A stretch of 7,859 nt of DNA from CAZZIZ01 sp964654535 (GTDB taxonomy: Bacteria > Bacteroidota > Bacteroidia > Chitinophagales > UBA2359). Location: positions 1-7,859 of the forward strand of contig CAZZIZ010000155.1 in the NCBI GenBank assembly GCA_964654535.1, given 5' to 3'. The notes beneath the pieces were generated by a model that was not told the DNA's origin, searched no databases, and worked only from the letters and a program-made list of their open reading frames with translations. The translations under genes and the position numbers were made by a program. Shown one piece after another: positions 1 to 6,873 of this stretch (positions are counted from its first letter, which is position 1; the number at the start of each line of letters is the position of its first letter).

Positions 1-14
1 AGTTTGGGACTCAC

Positions 15-28
15 AAGACCTAGGTCTT
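15..28. repeat. Perfect 14-bp palindrome
   Basis: AAGACCTAGGTCTT is its own reverse complement. It lies just before repeat copy A, near the window edge. It could be an operator half-site pair, part of the end of an upstream gene, or chance. Nothing else in 1-48 can be assigned. One reading frame (2-46) runs open from the window edge to a TAA at 44-46, which would place a stop codon a few bases before the repeat as at the other gene boundaries, but 14 codons cannot be called a gene. Confidence 0.3.
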
Positions 29-48
29 CGCTCGCTGACCAAGTAACT

Positions 49-259
49 AGCCTCCCGATGGCGCTAGTATTCCTACGCTAGCATTTTCGCTGGCGTGAGT
101 GTTAAGTGAAAGGCTATAAAAAGTTGGCCATGTCACTCGTGCCTTAGATCCTCAAAGAACGTACTGCAAATCATACTCAATCTGAGATTAGCAATCGTCG
201 GCATAAGTGACGGGGCTAGGCTTCGTAGCTCGGCACTTAACACTTACGCCAGCGGGGGC
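49..259 (+). repeat. Intergenic palindromic repeat, copy A (type I, composite left end)
   Basis: First of four related copies. The core, 88-254 (167 nt), is bounded by 21-nt arms (88-108 and 234-254) that pair at every position, with one G-T wobble (97/245). Inside lie a 5-bp hairpin (112-116 with 125-129), an inner stem (132-143 with 200-211; 11 of 12 pair), a small hairpin AATC/GATT (179-189) and a 4-bp hairpin GCTA/TAGC (215-229). Together this is a closed multibranch fold. The core is about 85% identical by eye to copy B over its last 113 nt. Before the core, 49-87 holds a second left end: AGCCTCCCG followed by a TGG, as at the start of copy B, then TTCCTACG and AGCATT as in copies C and D. 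This extra arm could also pair with the right end (247-259). It is non-coding. Strand is given as + because all copies share this orientation; the transcribed strand is not proven. Confidence 0.85.
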
Positions 260-322
260 ACTCGTCAAGTTGATTAAGGAAGTGCTCATTTTACATTAAC
301 TTAACTGTCAATACATCAAGTC

Positions 323-3301
323 ATGATCAACGCACGGCCTACTTTACAGTTTTTGATTCCAGTCTTCCTGTTCCTCTTTTATCAAGTTGCGAGCAGTCAA
401 TTTACGCATAGTAATGAGCAGATATTGAGTGCTACCGATATTACCTCCCCTGGAGACATTGCAGTTGGTGATTTAGATGGTGATGGCGACGAAGACTTTG
501 TGTACCGAGATAGTGAAACTCAAAAAATCTTTTGGCAAAAACAAGTGGGACCAGGTTCGTTTGCTTTTGCCGAGGCTATTGAAGCTCCCATAGACTTTGG
601 CTTTACCTACTCACTTAGATTGGCTGAAATGGACGGCGATGGTTTTATCGACATTGTCCTGACTTCTGTCGGTGGAACTAGTTGGATGAAAAACATGGCC
701 GGAACGTCCTTTGAGTATCAAGGCAACATAACGTCAGCGTCGCAGTCGACGCGCGATAGCTATGTGGATTTTAATGCGGATGGCTTGATGGATATTATGC
801 GCCTCCAGGTATTCTCGAATGTAATTTTTCAAGGCGGTTACGACTATGATGAAGAGGACAATTATTTTTCTACAATAGAAGTACTGTATTTGGAAAATTT
901 GGGTGGAGGAGTCTGGGATGAATATTCCGTTTTCTACGACGATACCTACAACGACCTTACGCGAAAAGACATCGACGTGGAAGATATTGACGGAGACGGC
1001 GATTTAGATATGGTTTTTGCCTATAGACAGGAAAACTCAATTAAGTTTATCAAGTGCATTAACAATGGAGTGGACTTGATCCCCGACGACGAGATTAGTT
1101 TCTCAACTACTGACACGAACTATGATTTTGAATTGATTGACTTGGATAATGATGGTATGAAAGATGTTTTCTTTAGTTCCTCGGATTGGCTAAAGGTGAA
1201 TGCCAATGCTACGATGGAACTGATGCCAGAATTTTTTCCTGATTTCTATTTTTCGAGATGGAAGTTTGCGGATATAAATAATGACGGCATCGAAGATTTT
1301 CTTTATTCTGGATCTTCTGGTGGCACGGGTATTGGCTATTTAGTGGGCTCAGGTGCTTCCACCTTTTCTGATCCCGTAATCATAAGCGATGAGGTGCCAT
1401 CAACTTATGCGCCAATAAATTTGCAGAATGGTGAATTGTCCTTTGTAATTGGTTTCCAAATCGAAGGTGTCTCACTACTGGAAAAGAACCAAAATGGCGT
1501 GTATGAAAAAGAACGTATAGGGCGTATAGGCGTAGATGAATTAGCGTGGATTAACTACTTAGATCTGGAGAACGATGGCGACATAGACGTAATCTGTGCA
1601 AGAGGTGTGGAGGCAGGACTTTCCTACTTCTTAAATGATGGAACCAACAACTTTGGTGAAGAAGTGATTTTAAATAGTGCTACTAGTAATTTGAGTGGCG
1701 TAATAACTTATGACCACAATAACGACGGAATACTTGACCTATTTTACTATGGTAGCGAGGACGATGAAAGTTCCTTTTTTGGATGCCTGATTAATAATGG
1801 AGATTTAACTTTTACCCAAGGTCCGGCGATTGTTTACGATGAGTTTGTACAACAGTATGACATCGCCGATTTTGATGGCGATAATAAGCCTGACCTGGTA
1901 GTGGTCAGTGATTATAAAATCATGATCCACAAAAACGTTTCGGAAACTGTTGCGTTCGAAAACTTCGAGAACATAAAAAATATTAGTAGCTCGGCATTTA
2001 ATTTGGATCATATTGACATGGACAATGACGGAGACTTGGATATTGTTGTCCATTTGTCCACCTCTTTTAGATGGTTTAAAAACAGCAATGGTCTGTTTGA
2101 AGAGGTCCCTTCGACTGGAGTAAGTCAATTTCATTTTCCGTCCGCATTTATTGATATGAATCAAGACGGCTTTCCTGAGCCTGTTTCTATTCGCGACAAC
2201 CAAATCTTAATTTATTTCAATGATGGTACCGGACAGGTTTTTGCCGTAGAGAGCTTTCCGGTTGCAGAAGACACCGATCATACCACCCTAAATATTCTTG
2301 ACTTGGACAACGATGGTCGATTGGATTATTTGCTATCAGGAAAGCAAAAACCGATTTGGTACAAGGGCTTGGACCAGTTCAGCACACTTGTGACTGAGTC
2401 GCGGGATTTGTTTGCAGGGTATGACAACTCTTTCACGCAAGGAAACATATTGCTCGCAGACTTGGATGGGGATGGAGACGTCGATTTGGTGTCTTGCGAT
2501 TTGTTTCAAAAGAGTGTCAGTTGGTTCGAGTACTTGGCAGAAATACCAGAGTCAAGTTTTACGTTTGACTTTTTTCCTGGTTACAACAACTGCATTCCAG
2601 ATACTGTACAGTTTTATAACTCATCGATCGCGAATTTTGCTGTTGATGAATGGGTATGGGATTTTGGAGATGGCAATACTTCTAACGAGCTTTCTCCATT
2701 GCACATTTACTCTGACACCGGTACATTTGAATGTACCCTAAGCGTTTGTAATGACAATGGTTGCAGTGAAAGCTCCTTACTTACTGGCGCCACTGTGGGC
2801 GTGGCAATTGAACCCAATTTTTCAATTCCTGAAAATGGATCAATACACGAAGCCTTAAGTTTTATCGACACTACTGAGGGCATAACCAATTGGTCTTGGG
2901 TTTTCGGCGACGGAGCTGTATCGGATGAACAATCGCCCACACACACTTACACCGAAGCGGGAACGTATACAGTTGAGTTGTTCCTTACCAATGCGAACTT
3001 TGTGGATTGCACCTTCAGCAATGAGCAAATCATAGTAATAGAAGGCGAGGCGAGTGCGGTACTTCAATTGGAGCCGAGCATTCAGGTCTTGCCAAATCCT
3101 TTTTCGACTTACTTAGAAATATTGGGTTTGCCAGAAACAATTGCAGCGTATGAACTGGTTAATGCTACAGGAGAAACTGTCCAGAATGGTGTAGTGTTCA
3201 GTTCAAAGGTGGCGATAGAAAATGCGATTCCCAGTGGAATATATTTCTTGAAACTTGTTGTTTCTGAGGATGTGGTTTTGGTTCGAAAATTGGTGAAGTA
3301 G
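323..3301 (+). CDS. Secreted FG-GAP/VCBS-repeat protein with two PKD domains and T9SS C-terminal sorting domain
   Basis: A 992-residue exported protein. Residues 1 to about 25 form a signal peptide: a hydrophobic run (FLIPVFLFLFYQ) followed by ASSQ. From D50 to D721 there are about 13 calcium-loop motifs of the DxDxDGxxD kind (for example DLDGDGDED at 50-58 and DLDGDGDVD at 713-721), with spacing typical of FG-GAP/VCBS repeats that fold as beta-propeller blades. Two PKD domains follow, at about 745-818 (WVWDFGDG at 777-784) and 831-909 (WSWVFGDG at 857-864). The C-terminus, about 916-992, has PNPF at 924-927, the late SGIYFLKL motif and a final basic KLVK, which match a type A T9SS sorting domain. 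By family knowledge the protein is exported by Sec, moved through the outer membrane by T9SS, and released or anchored to the surface. A role in adhesion or polymer binding is plausible, but no catalytic domain is visible and the ligand is unknown. Some loops have lost acidic residues (for example DMNQDGFPE). The ATG was chosen because it directly precedes the signal peptide. The gene is flanked by repeat copies A and B and appears monocistronic. Confidence 0.93.
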   Translation: MINARPTLQFLIPVFLFLFYQVASSQFTHSNEQILSATDITSPGDIAVGDLDGDGDEDFVYRDSETQKIFWQKQVGPGSFAFAEAIEAPIDFGFTYSLRLAEMDGDGFIDIVLTSVGGTSWMKNMAGTSFEYQGNITSASQSTRDSYVDFNADGLMDIMRLQVFSNVIFQGGYDYDEEDNYFSTIEVLYLENLGGGVWDEYSVFYDDTYNDLTRKDIDVEDIDGDGDLDMVFAYRQENSIKFIKCINNGVDLIPDDEISFSTTDTNYDFELIDLDNDGMKDVFFSSSDWLKVNANATMELMPEFFPDFYFSRWKFADINNDGIEDFLYSGSSGGTGIGYLVGSGASTFSDPVIISDEVPSTYAPINLQNGELSFVIGFQIEGVSLLEKNQNGVYEKERIGRIGVDELAWINYLDLENDGDIDVICARGVEAGLSYFLNDGTNNFGEEVILNSATSNLSGVITYDHNNDGILDLFYYGSEDDESSFFGCLINNGDLTFTQGPAIVYDEFVQQYDIADFDGDNKPDLVVVSDYKIMIHKNVSETVAFENFENIKNISSSAFNLDHIDMDNDGDLDIVVHLSTSFRWFKNSNGLFEEVPSTGVSQFHFPSAFIDMNQDGFPEPVSIRDNQILIYFNDGTGQVFAVESFPVAEDTDHTTLNILDLDNDGRLDYLLSGKQKPIWYKGLDQFSTLVTESRDLFAGYDNSFTQGNILLADLDGDGDVDLVSCDLFQKSVSWFEYLAEIPESSFTFDFFPGYNNCIPDTVQFYNSSIANFAVDEWVWDFGDGNTSNELSPLHIYSDTGTFECTLSVCNDNGCSESSLLTGATVGVAIEPNFSIPENGSIHEALSFIDTTEGITNWSWVFGDGAVSDEQSPTHTYTEAGTYTVELFLTNANFVDCTFSNEQIIVIEGEASAVLQLEPSIQVLPNPFSTYLEILGLPETIAAYELVNATGETVQNGVVFSSKVAIENAIPSGIYFLKLVVSEDVVLVRKLVK

Positions 3302-3340
3302 GGGTTCAAACGCTTCCCAACTCTCAGTAGTTTGAGCCTC
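3301..3340 (+). terminator. Hairpin directly after the FG-GAP gene
   Basis: Positions 3301-3311 and 3330-3340 can form an 11-bp stem (9 Watson-Crick pairs, 2 G-T) around an 18-nt loop. It begins on the last base of the stop codon and its right arm runs into the left end of repeat copy B. The position suits a transcription terminator or a 3'-end stabiliser. No T-tract follows, so it is not a canonical intrinsic terminator. Confidence 0.4.
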
Positions 3341-3510
3341 CCGCTGGGGCAAGTGTTAAGGGAAAGGCCGTAAGCGTTGGCTGCTTCACTTGTGTCTTAG
3401 GTCCTCAAATGTACATACTGCAAATCAAAGTCAATCTCAGATTAGCAAACCTCGGCACAAGTGACGGGGCTAGGCTGCGTGGCTAGGCACTTAACACTTG
3501 CTCCAGCGAG
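3337..3510 (+). repeat. Intergenic palindromic repeat, copy B (type I)
   Basis: This copy fills most of the 296-base gap between the FG-GAP gene and the solute-binding protein gene. The outer arms, 3342-3360 and 3490-3508, pair over 19 positions with one G-T (3348/3502). The span from arm to arm is 167 nt, as in copy A. Inner elements match copy A: a 5-bp hairpin (3366-3370 with 3378-3382, two wobbles), an inner stem (3386-3396 with 3454-3464, 11 of 11 pairing), AATC/GATT (3433-3443) and GCTA/TGGC (3469-3483). Compared with copy A, outer pair 94-246 class positions change on both sides: T96-A246 becomes C3350-G3500, and C94-G248 becomes G3348-T3502. The remainder of the gap, 3511-3597, is AT-rich leader for the next gene with no convincing promoter match. 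Confidence 0.88.
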
Positions 3511-3597
3511 GGATTTGTTAAGCGAAATGCTTACACCTTGCACCAGTTAGAAATAAATTAACATACTACTTTCCTATCTTAGAACAAACAAATAAGA

Positions 3598-5424
3598 ATG
3601 CTCCCAAACTCAACACTACCCTTCTTACTTGCAGTGTTCATGTCTATTTCGATGATCCAAGACACGAGTGGCATTAGTAATTTTGCTGACAAGGAGTTAA
3701 ACCTTTCACCGGCTCCAGCTGACACCATCAATACATTTCTTCGCAAAAAATCGAAAAAATTATCAAGACCAAAAAATGAACTAATCATTCATCAGTTAAG
3801 CGATCCCTATAAATTCAACCCTGTGTCTGGTGAATTTGGCGGCCCTCAATTAGAGTACATGTATCAATCGCTACTATCAGTCGACCAGAATACGCTAGAA
3901 TTGATTCCGTGGCTGGCGAAAGGGGTTCCAGTATTGGAAAGAAGTCTCGATTGTGAAGAAACATTGATAACTTTTGAAATAAAAGAAAGTGCAACTTGGG
4001 ATGATGGAACATCTATTACACCTCGCGATGTAGAATTCAGTTTAATGGCTGTTCTAAATCCTAAGATAAACACAAACGATTTTTACACTAAGTCTTATGG
4101 CTCCATAGTCGATTTTAAGTACTACCCAGAAAGTCCAAACAAATTTTCTTTTGTCTGCACTGAAGTTTTTGCAGGCTGGGACTACGTCACGGGAAGAGAC
4201 TTATGGATTATTCCTGAAAAGAAGTACGACCGTGAGGGTCAATTAAGCAAGCTTCATTTTGCAGACTATCTTGCACTTCTGAAGCAAAAAACTCTTCCTG
4301 ATTCTATTGTAGACTTTGCTGAGCACATCAAATTAAAATCAAGCCAAAATCAAATTCTCAATTACGGTTCGGGACCTTATAAATTAATTCAATATGAGCG
4401 CAATGTTAAACTTGTTTTAGAGCGAAAGAAAAAATGGTGGGGTAAAGATTTTAAGGATGAGAACAAATACTTCCAAGATGGTCCAGACAAGGTAATTTTC
4501 AAAACGATTAACAACATTACCGATGCCATGATCGCAATGAAAAATAATGAGATTGACATCATAGAAAGTGTTCGTCCGAATGATTGGGTTCACTTAGAAA
4601 AGTCGAAAGCATTTAAGAAAAATTTCGTTCGTTCTTCTCCGCCTTATGCCATGTTCTCATACATCGGTCTGCCTGTAAAAAACCCCTTACTTTCAGATAA
4701 GAGAACTAGACAAGCCCTTGCGCATTTGGTAGATACTAAATACATTAACGACAATCTATTATATGGTCTGTCAAATCGCATTATTGGTCCTATCCATCCC
4801 ACTCAGACCAAATCATACCATTCAGAAATTGTTCCGTATGACTATGATCCAACCAAAGCCAAATTGCTTTTGAAACAGGCTGGGTGGAAGGACGCTGATA
4901 ATGATGGCATACTAGAGAAGGAAGTTAACGGTGAGTTTGTACCCTTCAAAATTTCTTTTACCTACAACAATGGCAACGAAATTCGCAAGGCAGTTGGTCT
5001 TTACTTAAAGGAGTCTTACAAGGAAGTAGGTATTGAAATTGAAGTCTTGAATTCAGAATGGTCGGTTTTCTTAGAAAATTTGAAAGGGTTCAAAATGGAA
5101 CTGTTTTACGGAGCCTGGGTTCATGACCAACGACCTTCTGACCCCACCCAGCTCTGGCATACAAAAAGCATTTATGGCGGCTCAAATTATTGCAGATTTG
5201 GTAATGAAGAATCTGATGCTTTAATAGAAGAAATAAAAAGCGAACTTAACGTGGAAAGAAGAGATTCTTTGTATCACGTCTGGCAAGAGCTCTTACACGA
5301 CGAATCTCCTTATATTTTTCTTTATACAACAAAAAGAAGAAATGTAATTCATAAACGATTCAAGAACATTAATGAAAGTGTGGTGGATCCAGGATATTGG
5401 GGAGGTGGTTTTCAATTGAATTAA
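3598..5424 (+). CDS. Family 5 extracytoplasmic solute-binding protein (peptide/oligopeptide ABC type)
   Basis: A 608-residue protein that matches the SBP_bac_5 family by its landmarks, all in the expected order: an N-terminal KFNPV and GGPQ-EYMYQSLL segment; the signature WDDGTSITPRDVEFSL from W134; GSGPYKLIQYERN; a DKRTRQALAHLVD helix; the GWKDADNDGIL loop (G429 to L439) typical of peptide-type members; and an ERRDSLYHVWQELLHDESPYIFLY C-terminal region. The length is usual for the family. Members bind peptides or other small solutes outside the inner membrane and pass them to an ABC importer. Nothing in the sequence fixes the ligand. Residues 1 to about 25 are hydrophobic (LPFLLAVFMSISMI) but lack a basic start and, unlike many Bacteroidota members, have no lipobox cysteine, so membrane anchoring is unclear. 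A basic stretch, RKKSKKLSRPK, follows at about 49-59. No permease or ATPase gene is nearby, so it is an orphan in this window. It sits between repeat copies B and C and probably has its own promoter. Confidence 0.92.
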   Translation: MLPNSTLPFLLAVFMSISMIQDTSGISNFADKELNLSPAPADTINTFLRKKSKKLSRPKNELIIHQLSDPYKFNPVSGEFGGPQLEYMYQSLLSVDQNTLELIPWLAKGVPVLERSLDCEETLITFEIKESATWDDGTSITPRDVEFSLMAVLNPKINTNDFYTKSYGSIVDFKYYPESPNKFSFVCTEVFAGWDYVTGRDLWIIPEKKYDREGQLSKLHFADYLALLKQKTLPDSIVDFAEHIKLKSSQNQILNYGSGPYKLIQYERNVKLVLERKKKWWGKDFKDENKYFQDGPDKVIFKTINNITDAMIAMKNNEIDIIESVRPNDWVHLEKSKAFKKNFVRSSPPYAMFSYIGLPVKNPLLSDKRTRQALAHLVDTKYINDNLLYGLSNRIIGPIHPTQTKSYHSEIVPYDYDPTKAKLLLKQAGWKDADNDGILEKEVNGEFVPFKISFTYNNGNEIRKAVGLYLKESYKEVGIEIEVLNSEWSVFLENLKGFKMELFYGAWVHDQRPSDPTQLWHTKSIYGGSNYCRFGNEESDALIEEIKSELNVERRDSLYHVWQELLHDESPYIFLYTTKRRNVIHKRFKNINESVVDPGYWGGGFQLN

Positions 5425-5438
5425 GTAGTTTTTTTCCA

Positions 5439-5470
5439 CGCTGGCGCGAGTCTTCCTACCCGCGCCGGTG
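5439..5470 (+). terminator. GC-rich hairpin after the solute-binding protein gene
   Basis: Inside copy C, 5439-5448 pairs with 5461-5470 (10 bp including two G-T wobbles; GGCGCG against CGCGCC at the centre) around a 12-nt loop. It is the strongest local hairpin seen in the window and lies 14 bases after the stop codon. A T7 run lies about 30 nt further on (5501-5507), too far for a standard intrinsic terminator. Termination or mRNA 3'-end protection is an inference. Confidence 0.4.
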
Positions 5471-5589
5471 CAAGTCTTCTTACGCTTACGATCTCTACTC
5501 TTTTTTTACTAGCATTACTTGATCTTCTAAGGTCGGCACGAGTGACGCGACTTGACTACGCGGCTAAGCACTAAACACTCGCGCCAACA
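5439..5589 (+). repeat. Intergenic palindromic repeat, copy C (type II, duplicated left arm)
   Basis: Starts 14 bases after the solute-binding protein stop codon. The right 56 nt (5534-5589) align gap-free with the other three copies. The middle part 5486-5541 is identical to copy D 6897-6951 except for one extra T in a T-run (T7 against T6), and differs from type I. The left arm 5442-5451 pairs 10 of 10 with 5577-5586. The left arm is present twice: 5440-5459 and 5464-5483 match at 16 of 20 positions. A 4-bp hairpin CGCG/CGCG (5546-5562) corresponds to CGTG/CACG in copy D. The type I inner-stem right half (GGCACGAGTGAC, 5535-5546) is kept, but its left partner is missing. Bases 5590-5701 are the leader of the next gene and hold only a 4-bp hairpin GGGT/ACCC at 5677-5689. 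Confidence 0.87.
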
Positions 5590-5701
5590 AGGAACTTTTA
5601 CATTCGATTTGAAGGTCAGAATAAAGCGGACAAGCGTATAAAGTTGTAGGCATCGGTTAAAAATTGCTTTTCTTTAGGGTTTTTCACCCAATACCTAATT
5701 C

Positions 5702-6184
5702 ATGAAACTCTCTACATTCTCACTCCTGTTGGGGCTTTGCCTCTTGTTTTCGAATTGCTCATCTGATGATGATTCTAGTTCCGAATTTTTACGTGCATCT
5801 ATAGAAACAATTTCTTTTGATTCTTCTGGCGGTGACAATGCCGTAACTGGCTCACTAATCGACAGTGGGGATGAAATTACTTTCTTGGTTCAAGGGACCA
5901 ATGACAGCGCTGACATTATGATATTGCTCATTTCCGATTACCAAGGTGTGGGCACTTATGATGTGGGTACTACTGAAGAAAGCAGCGGTACGGCATCTTT
6001 TACCGAAAGTAGCAGTCTTAGAAACTGGAGTTCGAACAGCGAAGGAGGATCGGGAACCATAATGGTTACGGAAGAAACGGCTAATGAAGTGAACGGTACT
6101 TTTGAATTTATGGGAGTAGAAGGTGAGGATCAATCTTCTTCACGGTCGGTTACCAATGGTAGCTTTCGAGCTGGTTTAGATTAA
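5702..6184 (+). CDS. Small surface lipoprotein, DUF6252-like
   Basis: A 160-residue lipoprotein. It begins with MKLSTF and a hydrophobic stretch ending in a lipobox, LLFSNC, with C19 as the lipidated cysteine. CSSDDDSSS follows: an acidic run next to the cysteine is the known lipoprotein export signal of Bacteroidota, so the mature protein is likely displayed on the outer face of the outer membrane. The body is beta-rich and Ser/Gly/Thr-rich. The ending GSGTIMVTEE...VNGTFEF...SVTNGSFRAGL resembles the C-terminal half of DUF6252-type lipoproteins, which have no known function. That family call is from memory of the pattern, not a search. The ATG is supported by the immediate signal peptide. 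The next gene has the same plan and may be a diverged paralogue, 106 bases downstream. No cysteine other than C13 and C19 is seen. Confidence 0.85.
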   Translation: MKLSTFSLLLGLCLLFSNCSSDDDSSSEFLRASIETISFDSSGGDNAVTGSLIDSGDEITFLVQGTNDSADIMILLISDYQGVGTYDVGTTEESSGTASFTESSSLRNWSSNSEGGSGTIMVTEETANEVNGTFEFMGVEGEDQSSSRSVTNGSFRAGLD

Positions 6185-6191
6185 TGGACAT

Positions 6192-6221
6192 TGACCAATA
6201 GTAATTCATCATTAGTGGTTA
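6192..6221 (+). terminator. Hairpin after the first lipoprotein gene
   Basis: Positions 6192-6202 and 6211-6221 form an 11-position stem with 10 pairs (two G-T) and one A-G mismatch, around an 8-nt loop, starting 8 bases after the stop codon. It occupies the place where the other gene boundaries carry the palindromic repeat, but is unrelated in sequence. There is no T-tract after it; an attenuating or 3'-stabilising role between the two lipoprotein genes is possible. Confidence 0.35.
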
Positions 6222-6290
6222 CCAAACAAACGATTAATTTCAAATTTAATTTTTTACCTTGTGTTAGGTTTAAATTTATATACCAATTCG

Positions 6291-6857
6291 ATGAACAAAT
6301 ATCTTATTCTAGTTACGACACTCATTTTCAGCCTTATTTTCTCCTCATGTTCCGATGATGATAGCCCTGAAACCAATACCATGGAAATGGAAGAAATGGT
6401 GGAAAATGACGACGCACCTCTATTTGCTATGACCGCTGTAATAAATGGACTTCCGTTCCAGGCGAATGACGTTTTTGGTGGAAATGGATTTGCGTTCACG
6501 AACATTTACCCTTGGTTTCCAATGGAAGATTTCGTGCTCTTGCAAGCACGGGAAGGAGGCGTTTTTGGTGCTAAAGAAATAAACCTATGGTTAAAGAGAT
6601 CTGAAATCGTGGTTGGCTCTGAAGTCATCATTGAAAACTCTAGCTCTCTATCTCACTTCGTAGAAATAATCGACAACTCCGATAATGAAATAGAAATCAC
6701 TCATGAAGGAATGATAGTGATTTCTGAAGTAGATCTCAGCACAAAAGTCGTCAAAGGCACTTTTAACTTTAAAACAATCATCGATGTTGATGACCCTACA
6801 CCTGAGATATTTTCTACAATTTCAGATGGCACGTTTCATTTCAACTATGAAGATTAG
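6291..6857 (+). CDS. Small surface lipoprotein, DUF6252-like, second of the pair
   Basis: A 188-residue lipoprotein when started at the ATG at 6291. The N-terminus MNKYLILVTTLIFSLIFSSC is a complete lipoprotein signal peptide with C20 lipidated, followed by SDDDSPE (surface export signal) and an acidic, methionine-rich linker (MEMEEMVENDD). The mature domain begins with MTAVINGLPFQAN and ends with VVKGTFNFKT...TISDGTFHFNY. This start-to-end pattern (an ING-x-F strand near the start, GTF-F and DGTF strands at the end) fits DUF6252-type Bacteroidota lipoproteins of unknown function. An in-frame GTG at 6261 would add ten residues ahead of the signal peptide and is less likely. It shares architecture with the preceding lipoprotein, though sequence identity is low. 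The 106-base gap, with a hairpin, allows either co-transcription or a separate promoter. Repeat copy D starts 16 bases after its stop codon. Confidence 0.86.
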   Translation: MNKYLILVTTLIFSLIFSSCSDDDSPETNTMEMEEMVENDDAPLFAMTAVINGLPFQANDVFGGNGFAFTNIYPWFPMEDFVLLQAREGGVFGAKEINLWLKRSEIVVGSEVIIENSSSLSHFVEIIDNSDNEIEITHEGMIVISEVDLSTKVVKGTFNFKTIIDVDDPTPEIFSTISDGTFHFNYED

Positions 6858-6873
6858 AATTGCCATTTACCCA

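Noticed and set aside
88..254. MITE with target-site duplication
   Set aside because: The 21-nt terminal inverted repeats fit a MITE, but no direct duplication is visible next to either type I core (flanks around 88/254 and 3342/3508 differ), so mobility is left as a possibility, not called.
1805..2203. 132-codon reverse-strand open frame inside the FG-GAP gene, and similar reverse frames elsewhere
   Set aside because: They lie within strongly supported genes, lack recognisable domains, and are explained by the codon pattern of the opposite strand.
3342..3523. Integron attC-like sites: GTTAAGT and ACTTAAC boxes match the GTTRRRY and RYYYAAC core patterns, and the repeats lie after stop codons in one orientation
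   Set aside because: The order is inside-out: in attC the RYYYAAC box comes first and GTTRRRY last, while here it is the reverse. The gene units reach 3 kb, no integrase gene is visible, and the repeats are longer than most attC sites. A Bacteroidota integron profile search would settle it.
6255..6261. Bacteroidota -7 promoter box (TACCTTG) before the second lipoprotein gene
   Set aside because: It matches TAnnTTTG only partly and no TTTG is found about 19 bases upstream. The other leaders also lack convincing promoter pairs.
6261..6290. GTG start that would extend the second lipoprotein to 198 residues
   Set aside because: The ten extra residues precede a complete lipoprotein signal peptide that begins at the ATG at 6291.
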